64,000 nt of DNA from Thermococcus radiotolerans (GCF_002214565.1 NZ_CP015106.1:930001-994000); one strand, 5' to 3'; shown: positions 8,388 through 19,994, numbered from the stretch's first letter. The notes: generated by a model from the letters alone, not told the origin. Numbers and translations are program-made.

Positions 8388-8750
8388 ATGGAGAAGAAGA
8401 CAGAGGAAGGGCTCGAGATTGAGCTCATAGGCTTTCGCACCTTCTTCCATGAATTTTTGAGGGTCCTCTACTACGTCAAAAGCATTCTCCTCGGCCTCTT
8501 TACGATAATAGTGGTCTTCGGGGTGATGCTCTCCCTCCAGGAATCCCTGAGCATCGGGGACGGAATATACTTCGCCTTCATATCCGCCTTCACCGTCGGC
8601 TACGGGGACATAACCCCCACAACACCTGTGTCAAAGCTCCTCTGCGCCCTCGTGCTGCCGATACTGGGAATGATAATGACGGGAATAATGGTCGCAGCCG
8701 CGATGCAGGCGATATCGAGGCTCTACCAGGGGAGGGTCAAAAAGGCTTAG
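8388..8750 (+). CDS. two-TM potassium channel subunit
   Basis: 120 residues. One membrane span (about 31-50), a pore helix, the selectivity filter TVGYGD (69-74) and a second span (about 82-108) make a minimal KcsA-like pore; four copies would form a K+ channel. There is no RCK or other cytoplasmic sensor domain, only about 12 basic residues after the last span. ATG 8388 follows TGAGGGG, which overlaps the stop of the previous gene, and is preferred over the upstream in-frame start at 8352 that lies inside that gene. Confidence 0.85.
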   Translation: MEKKTEEGLEIELIGFRTFFHEFLRVLYYVKSILLGLFTIIVVFGVMLSLQESLSIGDGIYFAFISAFTVGYGDITPTTPVSKLLCALVLPILGMIMTGIMVAAAMQAISRLYQGRVKKA

Positions 8751-8807
8751 AATCTCTTCTCATTAATTCTCAGACGAACAGAAACGAATAGAAAAGGGGA
8801 GAAGAAA

Positions 8808-10067
8808 TCACTTCTTCACCCATCCGCGGTGTTTCATGGCGTCGTAGACCCTCTGGACGGCGACGACGTAGGCGGCATCCCTCATTGGGATGGCCTTCTC
8901 CTTGTGGGTGTTGTAGACGTCCCAGAAGGCCTTGGTCATCTTGTCATCGAGCCTCTTCCTGGTCTCCTCGACGGTCCAGTAGAAGCCGTTGATGTTCTGG
9001 ACCCACTCGAAGTAGCTGACGGTAACACCGCCGGCGTTACAGAGGAAGTCCGGTATGATGAGGACGCCCTTCTCGTGGAGGATCTCGTCGGCCTCCGGGG
9101 TGGTCGGACCGTTGGCGAGCTCGGCGACGATCTTGGCCTTGATCTTGTCGGCGTTGTCCTTGGTTATAACACCCTCGATGGCGCTCGGGGCGAGGACGTC
9201 GACCTCGAGCTCGAGGAGCTCCTCGTTGGTGATGTTGGTCGCACCTGGGAAGTCCTTGACTGAGCCGTGCTCCCTCTTCCACTTGAGGACCTCGTCGGCG
9301 TTGAGGCCGTCCGGGTTGTAGATGCCGCCCTTGCTGTCGCTGACGGCGACGACCTTCATGCCGTACTCCTCGCTCATGATCTTGGCCATGAAGTAGCCGG
9401 CGTTACCGTAACCCTGGATGGCGATGGTCTTGCCCTTGAGGTCCATACCGAGGGCCTTGGCGGCTTCCCTGACGGTGAAGCTGGCACCTCTGGCGGTGGC
9501 GTCCATCCTGGCGACGATACCGCCAACTCCGGGCGGCTTGCCGGTGATGACACCGAAGCTCGGGCCCTTCCTCCTGCTGATGACCTCGTACTCGTCCATC
9601 ATCCAGGCCATGATCTGCGGGTTGGTGTAAACGTCCGGGGCCGGGATGTCAGTCCACGGGCTAATGACGTCGTAGATGGCCCTTATGTAGTTCCTGGCGA
9701 GCCTCTCCTTCTCCCTGTCGGAGAGCTCCTTCGGGTTGACTATGATACCACCCTTACCTCCACCGTAGGGGAGGTCAACGACGGCAACTTTCCAGGTCAT
9801 CCAGGTGGCGAGGGCCTTAACGGTGCTGAGGGTCTCGGCCGGGTGCCACCTTATACCGCCCTTAGTCGGACCGCGGGCCCAGTTGTGCTGAACGCGGAAA
9901 CCGGTGAAAACCTTAACAGAACCGTCGTCCATCTCAAGCGGGACGGTAACTTCCACAATCCTCATGGGCTTCTTGAGCCACTCAAGGGCCTCTTCGCTTA
10001 TGTCCATGAACTGGGCAGCCCTCTCGAGCTGCTTAACGGCCATCTCAAACGGGTCAATCTCGACCAT
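8808..10067 (-). CDS. gdhA: glutamate dehydrogenase
   Basis: 419 residues, the usual size of hexameric Thermococcales GDH, which converts glutamate and 2-oxoglutarate plus ammonia with NADP(H). The glutamate-binding PYGGGKGGI with its lysine, and the Rossmann motif GYGNAGYF, are present. It is among the most abundant proteins of these cells, linking peptide fermentation to ammonia assimilation. ATG 10067 ([10 protein letters not shown]) follows GAGGTGGT; the GTG nine bases upstream is part of that site. A strong TATA box stands at 10116-10125. A PII-family gene lies 3.1 kb away. Confidence 0.97.
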   Translation of the reverse strand: MVEIDPFEMAVKQLERAAQFMDISEEALEWLKKPMRIVEVTVPLEMDDGSVKVFTGFRVQHNWARGPTKGGIRWHPAETLSTVKALATWMTWKVAVVDLPYGGGKGGIIVNPKELSDREKERLARNYIRAIYDVISPWTDIPAPDVYTNPQIMAWMMDEYEVISRRKGPSFGVITGKPPGVGGIVARMDATARGASFTVREAAKALGMDLKGKTIAIQGYGNAGYFMAKIMSEEYGMKVVAVSDSKGGIYNPDGLNADEVLKWKREHGSVKDFPGATNITNEELLELEVDVLAPSAIEGVITKDNADKIKAKIVAELANGPTTPEADEILHEKGVLIIPDFLCNAGGVTVSYFEWVQNINGFYWTVEETRKRLDDKMTKAFWDVYNTHKEKAIPMRDAAYVVAVQRVYDAMKHRGWVKK

Positions 10068-10115
10068 CTTTACCACCTCGGGTTTCGGTAATTTGCGATA
10101 GGCTCTTAGGCATTT

Positions 10116-10133
10116 GCATATATAAACCTTTCG
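10116..10133 (-). promoter_or_regulatory. gdhA promoter (BRE/TATA)
   Basis: Read on the minus strand, CGAAAGG is followed by TTTATATATGC, a near-ideal archaeal BRE/TATA pair. Spacing predicts a transcript start around 10095-10100 and a leader of about 30 bases carrying GAGGTGGT. Confidence 0.7.
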
Positions 10134-10579
10134 ATAAAGGAGGCCGGAGAACGGTTAATTTTAAACAAAAAGTTATATATGGAAATTTTCGACGAAAAGA
10201 AAAACCCTCCCAAAATCTTCGGGCAAAAAGAGGGATGTACATCCAAGATTTTCTATACATCGACGCACATAAAAAAGCACCGTTGAATATAAATGCATGA
10301 AACGATATTGAAACGGGCGCCCTCAGCGAGAAGTCGGTCATCATCCCTTCAGATCACTCGCGTTCCAATCATCGGGCACCATTACAATTGTAATCGCCTT
10401 CAGTTAAATATTTTGGCGGGTATTGTCGGAAGAAGGTTCGTCATTTTGCATTATTTTGGTCTTTTGATTGTCATAATGTCAAAAAGGCGTTTACCCCCTA
10501 TTAACGTATTAAAAAAATGACGAGGGCGTGGTTACCTTGGTTTAACGCTTGAGTAAATCGTCTTTTGTCGAAAAAAGCT
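10134..10579. other. AT-rich gap between gdhA and NSS transporter
   Basis: No convincing gene. The stretch is clearly poorer in G+C than its surroundings, especially 10380-10620. It has a second TATA-like block AGTTATATAT at 10171-10180 and a perfect 14-base palindrome ATTACAATTGTAAT at 10381-10394 (listed separately). Short ORFs here have no ribosome binding site and no family look. It probably holds control sites for the two strongly expressed flanking genes. Confidence 0.5.
10381..10394. promoter_or_regulatory. perfect 14-bp palindrome, operator candidate
   Basis: ATTACAATTGTAAT reads the same on both strands and lies about 200 bases before the NSS transporter TATA box and 250 bases before gdhA's. 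Dyads of this size are typical binding sites of dimeric Lrp- or HTH-type regulators; binding is not shown. Confidence 0.35.
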
Positions 10580-10588
10580 ATTAGAAAG

Positions 10589-10599
10589 CTTTTTATAGA
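10589..10599 (+). promoter_or_regulatory. TATA box of NSS transporter
   Basis: CTTTTTATAGA preceded by purine-rich TTAGAAAG. It predicts a start near 10620-10625 and a leader of about 55 bases ending in GGGGGTGA (10667-10674). Confidence 0.5.
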
Positions 10600-10679
10600 A
10601 TGCCTTGCCTTATACATAATGCCCCGGCGCAGTACACGGGGTACTAAAGCCCATACATTTAAGAACGGGGGTGAATTGT

Positions 10680-12266
10680 GTGGAACAAAGAGATCAATGG
10701 GCTACAAAGATCGGTTTGATTTTAGCGATGGCAGGCAACGCCATCGGTCTTGGTAACTTCTGGAGGTTCCCGTACCAGCTCGCCAGTAACGGTGGCGGAG
10801 CGTTCATGATACCGTACTTCATAGCGCTGTTCTTCCTGGGTATCCCAGTGATGTGGATTGAGTGGACCACAGGAAGGTACGGCGGTAAGTACGGACACGG
10901 TACCATCGGACCCATGTTCTACCTGATGGCCAGGGAAAGCCTGAAGCCCAAGACAGCGTTGATATTCGGTATTATCGGCGGAATGCTGGCGTTTTCAGTC
11001 GCTTCGCTGCTGAGCTCGTACTACTACCAGATCATTGGTTGGTCAGCAGCCTATACCTACTACAGCCTCACGGGAGCCTACTTCGGTAAAGACACAGTGC
11101 AGTTCTTCGTTGACTACGTCTCCAACACAGGTGCGGTCATAACCTTCTGGGGACTGACAATGGTTATCCTCGGAATAGCGGTTGGACAGGGTGTCAGCAA
11201 GGGTATTGAGCGCTGGGTCAAGGTTATGATGCCCCTCCTGTACGTGTTCGCTATACTCCTGGTTATTAGGGCACTTACCCTTGGCTCACCAGTGAAACCG
11301 GAATGGAGCGCTATTAAGGGTCTCGAGTACATCTGGAAGCCAAACTTCGAGGTACTAAGCCAGAACTTCTTCAAGATCAGCCTGGCAGCGGCAGGACAGA
11401 TATTCTTCACGCTGTCCCTCGGTATGGGTATCATCCACAACTACGCCAGCTACCTCGGTCCTGAGGACGACGTTGCCCTCAGCGGTCTCGCGACGGTCTC
11501 ACTCAACGAGTTCGCAGAGGTCATCCTCGGTGGTTCGCTCGCTATCCCAATAGCCTTCGCCTACCTCGGTCCCGAGCAGGCCGTCAAGAGCGGTGTCGGT
11601 CTGGCCTACATGGCCCTACCCAACGTCTTCATGCACATGCCTGGAGGACAGATATTCGGTGCCATGTGGTTCCTGCTCCTCTGGTTCGCAGGATTCACCT
11701 CAGCCATAGCAACATACAACTACCTCGTCGCTATGATCGAAGAGGACATTCACATCGACAGGAAGATCGGAACCTGGCTGGTCTTCATATTCCTGTTCCT
11801 GCTTGGACTACCCGTTGCCCTTGACAGCAGCCTCGTCTACCTCAGCGAGCTCGATATGTGGGTCGGCAGCTACTTCCTGGTACTGCTCGGTCTCTTTGAC
11901 GTCATCGTTGCAGTATGGCTCTTCAAGCCAGACAACTTCTGGGAGGAGCTCCACAAGGGTGCCTTCATCAACGTGCCCAGCTGGTTCAAGCCAATAATGG
12001 TCTTCATAGCACCGCTCTTCATGATAATCCTCCTCGGAGGAAACACCTGGGACTACTACAAGATGGGTGCACTCAGCTTCCACGTTTCCAAGGCTTACGT
12101 TGAAGGTGTCCTTGGAGGAGCCTACCCAGATGCAGTGCCGATCGTCATGAGGGCGAGGATAGTTATCCTCGTGATAATCATCATCGGTGCCATTGAGGCA
12201 TACATGGCCATCAAGAAGAAGTACGGTGAGGAGCTTGCAAAGAACGAGGTGCTAATAAAGCTCTGA
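10680..12266 (+). CDS. Na+-dependent amino acid transporter, NSS/SNF family
   Basis: 528 residues and about 12 membrane spans. The first span has the family signature AGNAIGLGNFWRFPYQ with the unwound Na+/substrate site. The family imports amino acids or neurotransmitter-like amines with Na+. A 36-residue MetS-like subunit follows at once, as in methionine/alanine-type NSS importers such as MetPS, so an aliphatic amino acid or methionine is the likely substrate (inference). GTG 10680 (VEQRDQWATK) is chosen over GTG 10671 because GGGGGTGA at 10667-10674 has to precede the start. Confidence 0.9.
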   Translation: MEQRDQWATKIGLILAMAGNAIGLGNFWRFPYQLASNGGGAFMIPYFIALFFLGIPVMWIEWTTGRYGGKYGHGTIGPMFYLMARESLKPKTALIFGIIGGMLAFSVASLLSSYYYQIIGWSAAYTYYSLTGAYFGKDTVQFFVDYVSNTGAVITFWGLTMVILGIAVGQGVSKGIERWVKVMMPLLYVFAILLVIRALTLGSPVKPEWSAIKGLEYIWKPNFEVLSQNFFKISLAAAGQIFFTLSLGMGIIHNYASYLGPEDDVALSGLATVSLNEFAEVILGGSLAIPIAFAYLGPEQAVKSGVGLAYMALPNVFMHMPGGQIFGAMWFLLLWFAGFTSAIATYNYLVAMIEEDIHIDRKIGTWLVFIFLFLLGLPVALDSSLVYLSELDMWVGSYFLVLLGLFDVIVAVWLFKPDNFWEELHKGAFINVPSWFKPIMVFIAPLFMIILLGGNTWDYYKMGALSFHVSKAYVEGVLGGAYPDAVPIVMRARIVILVIIIIGAIEAYMAIKKKYGEELAKNEVLIKL

Positions 12267-12276
12267 GGTGGTGAAG

Positions 12277-12387
12277 ATGGACACAGGCGCACTTGCATTC
12301 CTGGTATTTGCATGGGGCACGATATTCATCATGATGTACTGGAGCATTACCAAGCTCCTACACCATGAGAAACAGCAAAAGGCTTAA
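12277..12387 (+). CDS. MetS-family small subunit of NSS transporter
   Basis: This 36-residue protein begins MDTGALAFLVFAWGTIFIM, forms one membrane span (about 5-26) and ends in a short polar tail, SITKLLHHEKQQKA. ATG 12277 stands behind GAGGTGGTGAAG, 10 bases after the transporter stop. Size, position and sequence type fit the methionine and alanine importer small subunit family, which is needed for activity of the bacterial MetPS system. It is easily missed because of its length. Confidence 0.85.
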   Translation: MDTGALAFLVFAWGTIFIMMYWSITKLLHHEKQQKA

Positions 12388-12424
12388 AGCCTTCTTTTCT
12401 TTTACATTTGGGAGGTGCGGTTTA

Positions 12425-13153
12425 ATGAGGAGTTCAGAGATTCTGCGAGATGTTGCACAGACATTAGAGGATGTTGAAAAAAGAATAAACTCACTCAAAG
12501 CTCTTTCGGACAAGAACAAACAGAAAGCTCTCCGGCTCCTCAATGAAGCCAAGAGGAATTTTCTAGAACTCGCCGATAACCTCGAAGTGGACAACGAGGA
12601 GCTGGCCAACTTCTTCCTGAAGAGGGCAGTCAAGCTCAAGAACAACACAAACGACAAGTACATCGAGAAGGTTGGCGAGAAGGAGTACATGAAGGACGTC
12701 ACCGCGATGAACAAGTACTCCAAGGTTGCGCCGTACGATTTCGCTGGCGAGGTCAAGGTTCTCCGCCGGGCGTACTTTGCGTTCCTCGCGGGAATGATCC
12801 CGTTCTACATCGTCTCGGGCATATTTGGCCCGATGTACGCGTTCACCGCGCTGATACTGATAATACCCACGCTCCTGGCGATGCTAAGCCTGAGAAAGAG
12901 GGGCAACCTTGGCCTGATGCTCTCGTTCGCCGTGATGCCCATTCCGATGGTCATGGGGGCGTTCTCGATAAGGTATGCAATCTACGCGTTTAACGACCCG
13001 AATGAGCTAGCCAGAATAGCGGAGGCCTTTGGAAGGAGCATATCGTTCGCCCAGGGGATCGTAGCACTCATAGGCACTCTCGGAGCTGCCACGCTGATCC
13101 TGCTCGGGTACGCAAGCTACATGCTCTACAAGCACAGGCACGCTTTCCTCTAA
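12425..13153 (+). CDS. membrane protein with N-terminal coiled coil
   Basis: 242 residues. The first about 105 are charged and helical with heptad-like leucines (SEILRDVAQTLEDVEKRI...), probably cytoplasmic coiled coil. Four or five hydrophobic spans follow (about 113-160, 167-190 and 205-235). I do not recognise the family. ATG 12425 follows GGGAGGTGCGG at 12410-12420; the in-frame ATG at 12365 lies inside the MetS-like gene and is rejected. It is 37 bases from that gene and on the same strand, so may be cotranscribed with the amino acid importer. Confidence 0.6.
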   Translation: MRSSEILRDVAQTLEDVEKRINSLKALSDKNKQKALRLLNEAKRNFLELADNLEVDNEELANFFLKRAVKLKNNTNDKYIEKVGEKEYMKDVTAMNKYSKVAPYDFAGEVKVLRRAYFAFLAGMIPFYIVSGIFGPMYAFTALILIIPTLLAMLSLRKRGNLGLMLSFAVMPIPMVMGAFSIRYAIYAFNDPNELARIAEAFGRSISFAQGIVALIGTLGAATLILLGYASYMLYKHRHAFL

Positions 13154-13165
13154 AAAAGAAAGCCC

Positions 13166-15540
<2,375 letters not shown>

Positions 15541-15544
15541 TCTG

Positions 15545-15561
15545 TATCACCGGGAGTGTTA
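15545..15561 (-). promoter_or_regulatory. near-match to Thermococcales glycolytic motif
   Basis: TATCAC-cggga-GTGTTA differs by one base from TATCAC-N5-GTGATA, the motif bound by the sugar regulator Tgr/TrmBL1. It lies between the branching enzyme TATA box and start codon, the position linked with repression in this system. The right half also serves as the ribosome binding site (GGTGAT), so the match could be chance. Confidence 0.35.
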
Positions 15562-15572
15562 TCGCACTCGGA

Positions 15573-15582
15573 GTATTTAACC
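15573..15582 (-). promoter_or_regulatory. TATA box of branching enzyme
   Basis: GGTTAAATAC on the minus strand, 33-42 bases before the start codon, predicts transcription from about 15553. Confidence 0.45.
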
Positions 15583-15669
15583 TTATCCGGAACAGAGTTG
15601 GCCCCGTGAACACTTGCGAACACCGGTTAGGTTTAAAGGGGAGAGGAACAATCCGTGAGGGGTGAGAGG

Positions 15670-17622
15670 ATGAAGGAAGAGATGAGCAGCGTGGATATCC
15701 GCTACATCGTGAGGGAACTGCAGTCCCTAGTTGGCTCTCGCGTTGATAAGATTTACCACGATGGCGATGAGATTAGGATAAAGCTCAGGACGAAGGAGGG
15801 GAGGCAGGATTTAATCCTCCAGGCAGGGAAGCGCTTCCATGTGACGACGTACGTGAAGGAGGCTCCGAAGCAGCCGTCGAGCTTCACCATGCTCCTCAGG
15901 AAGCACCTCAGCGGCGGGTTCATAGACGCGATAGAGCAGCACGGCTTCGACAGGATAGTGAAGATCCGCGTTGGGGACTACACCCTTGTCGGCGAGCTCT
16001 TCCGGAGGGGAAACGTGATACTCGTGGACGGGGAGAACAGAATCGTTGCGGCGTTACGCTACGAGGAGTACAAGGACAGAAGGATAATGCCGAAGGCGGA
16101 ATACCGGTATCCCCCCGCCAGGGAGAACCCGCTCGAGGTAACGCGGGAGAGGTTCATCGAGCTGATGAGGGAGGATGAAGAGCTCGAGCTCGTGCGCGCT
16201 TTAGCCAGAAAGCTCAACATGGGCGGAATGTACGCGGAGGAGATTTCCATCAGGGCCGGCTTCGACAAGACGACCCCTGTCAAGGAGCTGAGCGACGACG
16301 ACCTGCTGAGGGTCTACGAGGCAATGATGAACACGTTCAACGATGAGCCGAGGCCCAACATAGTCCTCAAGGACGGGAACATGCACGACGTCGTTCCGAT
16401 AGAGCTGAGAATCTACGAGGGGTTCGAGAAGCGCTATTTTAAAACCTTCAGCGAGGCCCTCGACGAGTACTTTGGAAAGATAACCCTGGAGAAGGCGAGG
16501 GTCGAGCAGACGAAGAGGCTCGAAGCCAAGAAGAGGCAGCTCCTCATGACGCTCAGGAAGCAGGAAGAGATGCTCAAGGGCTTCGAGGAGGGGGCAAAGG
16601 CCAACCAGGAAATAGGGGACCTGATCTACGCGAACTACGCCCTCATAGAGAGGCTTTTGGAGGAGTTCAGGAAAGCCACGGAGACCCTCGGCTGGAACGA
16701 GTTCAAGAAGAGGATAGAGGAGGGCAAGAGGGCCGGCAACAGGGTCGCGCTCATGGTGAAGGGAACCGACCCGAAGGAAAAAGCCGTGACGATAGAGCTT
16801 GAGGGGAAGAAGGTCAGGCTGTACCTCAACAGGAGCATAGGCGAGAACGCCGAGCTCTACTACGAGAAGGCCAAGAAGTTCAGGCACAAGCACGAGGGAG
16901 CGCTTAAGGCCTATGAGGACACGAAGAGAAAGCTGGACGAGATAGAGAGGCTCATCGAGGAGGAGCTTAAGAAGGAGCTCAGCGTTAAGAGGATAGAGAG
17001 GAGAAAGAAGAAGTGGTTCGAGAAGTTCCGCTGGTTCGTCTCAAGCGAGGGCTTCCTTGTTCTAGCTGGTAAAGACGCCGGCACCAACGAGATTCTCATA
17101 AAGCGGCACATGGACGATAACGACCTCTACTGTCACGCCGACGTTTACGGCGCTCCCCACGTCGTCATCAAGGACGGCCAGAAGGCCGGAGAAAAGACGA
17201 TCTTCGAGGCCTGTCAGTTCGCGGTTTCGATGAGCAAGGCATGGAGCAGGGGCGTTTACAGCGAGGACGCATACTGGGCGCATCCGAACCAGGTCACCAA
17301 GCAGACACCGAGCGGTGAATATCTTGGCAAGGGTGCCTTCATGGTCTACGGCAAGAGGAACTGGCTCCACGGGCTTCCGCTCAAGCTCGCCGTCGGCGTA
17401 ATCAACTACGAGGGCGAGGACTTCGTCGTCTGTGCGCCCATCGAGGCCATAAAAGCCCACACTGACAGGTACATCGTAATCCATCCCGGTCAGCTCAGGA
17501 AGAGCGAGCTGGTGAAGAGGATAAAGCGCATCCTCGAAAAGTGGGGCTACAAGGTAAGGGAAGAGGACATCATGTCAGCCCTGCCGCCCGGGAATGGCGA
17601 GATAGTCGAGGTCGTTGGCTAG
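15670..17622 (+). CDS. rqcH: RqcH/NEMF (Rqc2) ribosome quality control protein
   Basis: 650 residues with NFACT-N (1-about 270), a long charged coiled coil (about 275-450) and NFACT-R (about 455-560, containing HMDDNDLYCHADVYGAPH). The family binds split large ribosomal subunits with stalled peptidyl-tRNA and in bacteria and eukaryotes adds C-terminal alanine or Ala/Thr tails. The archaeal protein is thought to do similar work. ATG 15670 behind GAGGGGTGAG is preferred to GTG 15655. TATA-like GGTTTAAAGG is at about 15631-15640. It ends 4 bases into the convergent next gene. Confidence 0.92.
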   Translation: MKEEMSSVDIRYIVRELQSLVGSRVDKIYHDGDEIRIKLRTKEGRQDLILQAGKRFHVTTYVKEAPKQPSSFTMLLRKHLSGGFIDAIEQHGFDRIVKIRVGDYTLVGELFRRGNVILVDGENRIVAALRYEEYKDRRIMPKAEYRYPPARENPLEVTRERFIELMREDEELELVRALARKLNMGGMYAEEISIRAGFDKTTPVKELSDDDLLRVYEAMMNTFNDEPRPNIVLKDGNMHDVVPIELRIYEGFEKRYFKTFSEALDEYFGKITLEKARVEQTKRLEAKKRQLLMTLRKQEEMLKGFEEGAKANQEIGDLIYANYALIERLLEEFRKATETLGWNEFKKRIEEGKRAGNRVALMVKGTDPKEKAVTIELEGKKVRLYLNRSIGENAELYYEKAKKFRHKHEGALKAYEDTKRKLDEIERLIEEELKKELSVKRIERRKKKWFEKFRWFVSSEGFLVLAGKDAGTNEILIKRHMDDNDLYCHADVYGAPHVVIKDGQKAGEKTIFEACQFAVSMSKAWSRGVYSEDAYWAHPNQVTKQTPSGEYLGKGAFMVYGKRNWLHGLPLKLAVGVINYEGEDFVVCAPIEAIKAHTDRYIVIHPGQLRKSELVKRIKRILEKWGYKVREEDIMSALPPGNGEIVEVVG

Positions 17623-18038
17623 AGCTTTTCGCCGCCCGCGACCACGAAGCCTATTACAAAGCTGAGCAGGGCTATAACGTAGCCCTCCGCCAGGATTCCG
17701 AAGTAGCCGGAGCCGTAGACGTACCATGAGACCACGGTGAAGACGAACATCCCGACGGTGCCGATTCCGGGCCCGAGCCTGCCGCCCAGGACTCCGAAGA
17801 GCACCGCCACGAGGATCATGAATATCCCCGCAAAGAACGCTATGAAGGTGAACATGCCCGCGGTGCTGTTGGGGTTGAGCCACCAGAAGGCCCCCTCGAA
17901 CCCGCTCGGGATGGTCAGGACTTCGCGGAGGATGCCGATGAAGGTTATCTCTCCGCCGTCAAAGCGGAACCACGGCAGGGCGAAGGAGAGCACGACCAGC
18001 AGGGATGAGAGGAAGGAAAAGAGCCTCACCTTCGCCAC
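17619..18038 (-). CDS. four-TM membrane protein
   Basis: 139 residues with spans at about 7-23, 61-83, 87-108 and 113-135. The first hydrophobic segment could also act as a signal anchor; the loop after it (WFRFDGGEITFIGILREVL) is outside or in a hairpin. I do not recognise the family. Its 3' end overlaps the convergent rqcH by 4 bases. It follows nikR by 13 bases on the same strand and may be cotranscribed, which would make it nickel-regulated only if nikR is autoregulated. Confidence 0.6.
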   Translation of the reverse strand: MAKVRLFSFLSSLLVVLSFALPWFRFDGGEITFIGILREVLTIPSGFEGAFWWLNPNSTAGMFTFIAFFAGIFMILVAVLFGVLGGRLGPGIGTVGMFVFTVVSWYVYGSGYFGILAEGYVIALLSFVIGFVVAGGEKL

Positions 18039-18051
18039 CTCTCAAATTTTA

Positions 18052-18468
18052 TCAAACCAGTTCCCTCCCGGTGGTCGTCATCACGAGCTTCCCGTGCTTT
18101 ACCCCCTTCAGGCTTATCAGCCTCTCGGCTATCTCCTTTATCCTTGTGGCCTTGCCCTTGACCACGACGACCTCGAGGCAGTTGTGTTCGTCCATGTGGA
18201 CATGGAGGCTTGAAATTATCTCGTCAACGTAGTCGTGCTGGAGATCGAGGAGCTCCTTCACGACGTCAGCCTCGTCGTGGTTGTAAACTATCGTGATTGT
18301 ACCGGCAACGTCCCGGTCTCCCTCCTCCCACTCGTGTCTGACTATGAAGTCCCGCATCATGTCCCTTATTGCCTCGCTCCTGTTGACGTAGCCCTTCTCC
18401 TCGATTATACGGTCGAACCTTTCGAGCAGCTCATCCGGAACCGATACACCGAAGCGAGTGATCTTCAT
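18052..18468 (-). CDS. nikR: nickel-responsive regulator
   Basis: 138 residues. A ribbon-helix-helix DNA-binding part (1-about 50, beginning [19 protein letters not shown]) precedes an ACT-like metal domain. The square-planar nickel ligands of NikR align here as His78, His89, His91 and Cys97 ([22 protein letters not shown]). It should repress nickel uptake genes when Ni2+ is plentiful, which matters for the NiFe hydrogenases of Thermococcales. ATG 18468 follows GGTGATGTC; the longer upstream frame crosses the divergent gene's promoter. TATA-like GTTTTTAACG is at about 18500-18509. Confidence 0.93.
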   Translation of the reverse strand: MKITRFGVSVPDELLERFDRIIEEKGYVNRSEAIRDMMRDFIVRHEWEEGDRDVAGTITIVYNHDEADVVKELLDLQHDYVDEIISSLHVHMDEHNCLEVVVVKGKATRIKEIAERLISLKGVKHGKLVMTTTGRELV

Positions 18469-18519
18469 GACATCACCGTAATCTCTTTGGACGTCATCGT
18501 TAAAAACGTGACGCGAAAC

Positions 18520-18530
18520 CCTTTTATTCC
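18520..18530 (+). promoter_or_regulatory. TATA box of gene at 18550, leaderless
   Basis: CCTTTTATTCC after GCGAAAC sits about 25 bases before ATG 18550, and no ribosome binding site precedes that ATG. Transcription therefore probably starts on the start codon. Confidence 0.5.
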
Positions 18531-18549
18531 CCCGGGGAAAGATAGGCCC

Positions 18550-18996
18550 ATGCCAATCGAGGAGCTGTACGCCATAGCGACCAGGGAGCTCGCCAAGGAC
18601 CTTGTGTTCGAGATAGACGAGGAGCCGGTGACCCTCTCCATAAGGGGAGTTCTGCTGGCGAGAACCGACTCCAAAAGCTACAACTTCTCCTTCTTCGAGC
18701 TGAGCGAGGATGAATTCGTTCTCGCGGTTCAGATGAAGGGCTTCGTCGTCTACCTCGGCATCGAGTCGGACGAGGAGCTGGAGGAAGAGGTCTACCCCGA
18801 ACTCGTCAGGGCGCTCTTGGAGCACCTCACGCCCCAGATAGCCCTCCTCATCACGAAGGCTGAGAAGGAGTACCCCGGAAGGGCCGACCTGCTCCTCGAC
18901 GACGAAATGGGTCCTGACATGAAGGAGTTCTTCTACGGTCTCCTAGTCAAGCACAGGAAGGGCAGACCCGTCTACGAGCAGACGGAAGTGGCCTAG
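18550..18996 (+). CDS. conserved hypothetical protein
   Basis: 148 residues, acidic and soluble, no membrane span or metal motif. It alternates short strands ([22 protein letters not shown]) with an acidic helix ([21 protein letters not shown]). I do not recognise it. ATG 18550 is supported by the TATA box 25 bases upstream (leaderless mRNA) and by the divergent nikR gene. Its end is 4 bases inside the convergent DUF389 gene. Confidence 0.55.
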   Translation: MPIEELYAIATRELAKDLVFEIDEEPVTLSIRGVLLARTDSKSYNFSFFELSEDEFVLAVQMKGFVVYLGIESDEELEEEVYPELVRALLEHLTPQIALLITKAEKEYPGRADLLLDDEMGPDMKEFFYGLLVKHRKGRPVYEQTEVA

Positions 18997-19994
18997 CTGA
19001 GGAGCTCCACAAGGACGAGGGTGGCGAGCATAACTGCCAGCACCAGCATCGTTCTCTTCGTGTAGAGCTTTGCGGCCCTTCTCTCGTAGTAACTCCTGGG
19101 GGAGACGTTCAGGACGTAGAGTCCAAGTAGAGAACCGCTGAGAAGGCCGAGGACGTTCTCAACGGTGAGGACGAGCGAGCCCCTAAAAATTCCCCACCAG
19201 CCCATAGCGAGGGATATCCCTATGACCGTTGTCGGCGGGACGAGGGCAGCGGCGATCGAGACGCCGGCCAGAATCTCCGGGATTCTGCTAACTATGGCAA
19301 CTATTCCGGCGTAGCCGAGGATTATAGCCAGGAGTATGTAAACCAGCCCGGAGTCGCCGCGGACGAGTATCTCGTGGGTTGGTTCGAGGGGCATTGAGCC
19401 CGCAAACCTGAGGGCCAGGGACACAAGGAGAGCCGACAGGAATATGACGCCGAGGAGCTTTAGGATTGAGGAAACGGCATCGAGGGCATCCCTTCCCTTG
19501 CCCATGACGATGTTGAGGGAGAAGCCGTAGAGCGGGCCGAGGATCGGCGAGAGGAGCATGGCCGAGATTATCATCACTATACTGTCGTTGATGAGGCCGA
19601 AGAGGGCTATGATCGAGGCAACGGCGCCGAGGGTGAGCTGAATCGGGTCGACTTGGGCCTGGTTGTTGGCGTTCTCGATGAGCCCCTCTATGGCCGCCAG
19701 GGTCCAGCGGCGCTTGAACTTCTTAAGGGACTTTACCGAGTTTGCGTACTTCACGGACTTCCCGCTAACGGGGGCCCAGGTTATCGAGGAGTGCCCCTTC
19801 CGCAGGTCAACGGCCTTCATCAGCTCGTCGACGACGTCGTTAATCACGAAATCCGGCACGAGGACGGTGAATTTGAGCGCCCGGTGCTCGTTGCTCTGCA
19901 CTTCCTCGGCGTAGAACTGGAGGCTCCATTCGGTCAGAACCTCCCTAACTTTCTCACCCTCGCCCTCGTCGCAGTAGATTTCCAGCCGGAGCAT
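18993..19994 (-). CDS. DUF389/TIGR00341 membrane protein
   Basis: 333 residues. A cytoplasmic N-terminal domain of about 110 residues (MLRLEIYCDEGEGEKV...) is followed by a long helix and at least six membrane spans containing IISAMLLSPILGPLYGFSLN and GVSIAAALVPPTTVIGISLAMG, the hallmarks of the DUF389 (TIGR00341) family. Function in archaea is not known. ATG 19994 starts the cytoplasmic domain; a TATA-like CGTTATTAGG about 30 bases upstream suggests a very short leader. The convergent 3' overlap with the previous gene is 4 bases. Confidence 0.8.
   Translation of the reverse strand: MLRLEIYCDEGEGEKVREVLTEWSLQFYAEEVQSNEHRALKFTVLVPDFVINDVVDELMKAVDLRKGHSSITWAPVSGKSVKYANSVKSLKKFKRRWTLAAIEGLIENANNQAQVDPIQLTLGAVASIIALFGLINDSIVMIISAMLLSPILGPLYGFSLNIVMGKGRDALDAVSSILKLLGVIFLSALLVSLALRFAGSMPLEPTHEILVRGDSGLVYILLAIILGYAGIVAIVSRIPEILAGVSIAAALVPPTTVIGISLAMGWWGIFRGSLVLTVENVLGLLSGSLLGLYVLNVSPRSYYERRAAKLYTKRTMLVLAVMLATLVLVELLS

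Noticed and set aside
10054-10344. 96-codon frame upstream of gdhA, same strand
   Set aside because: It overlaps the gdhA start and its promoter, has no ribosome binding site, and has a composition unlike neighbouring proteins.
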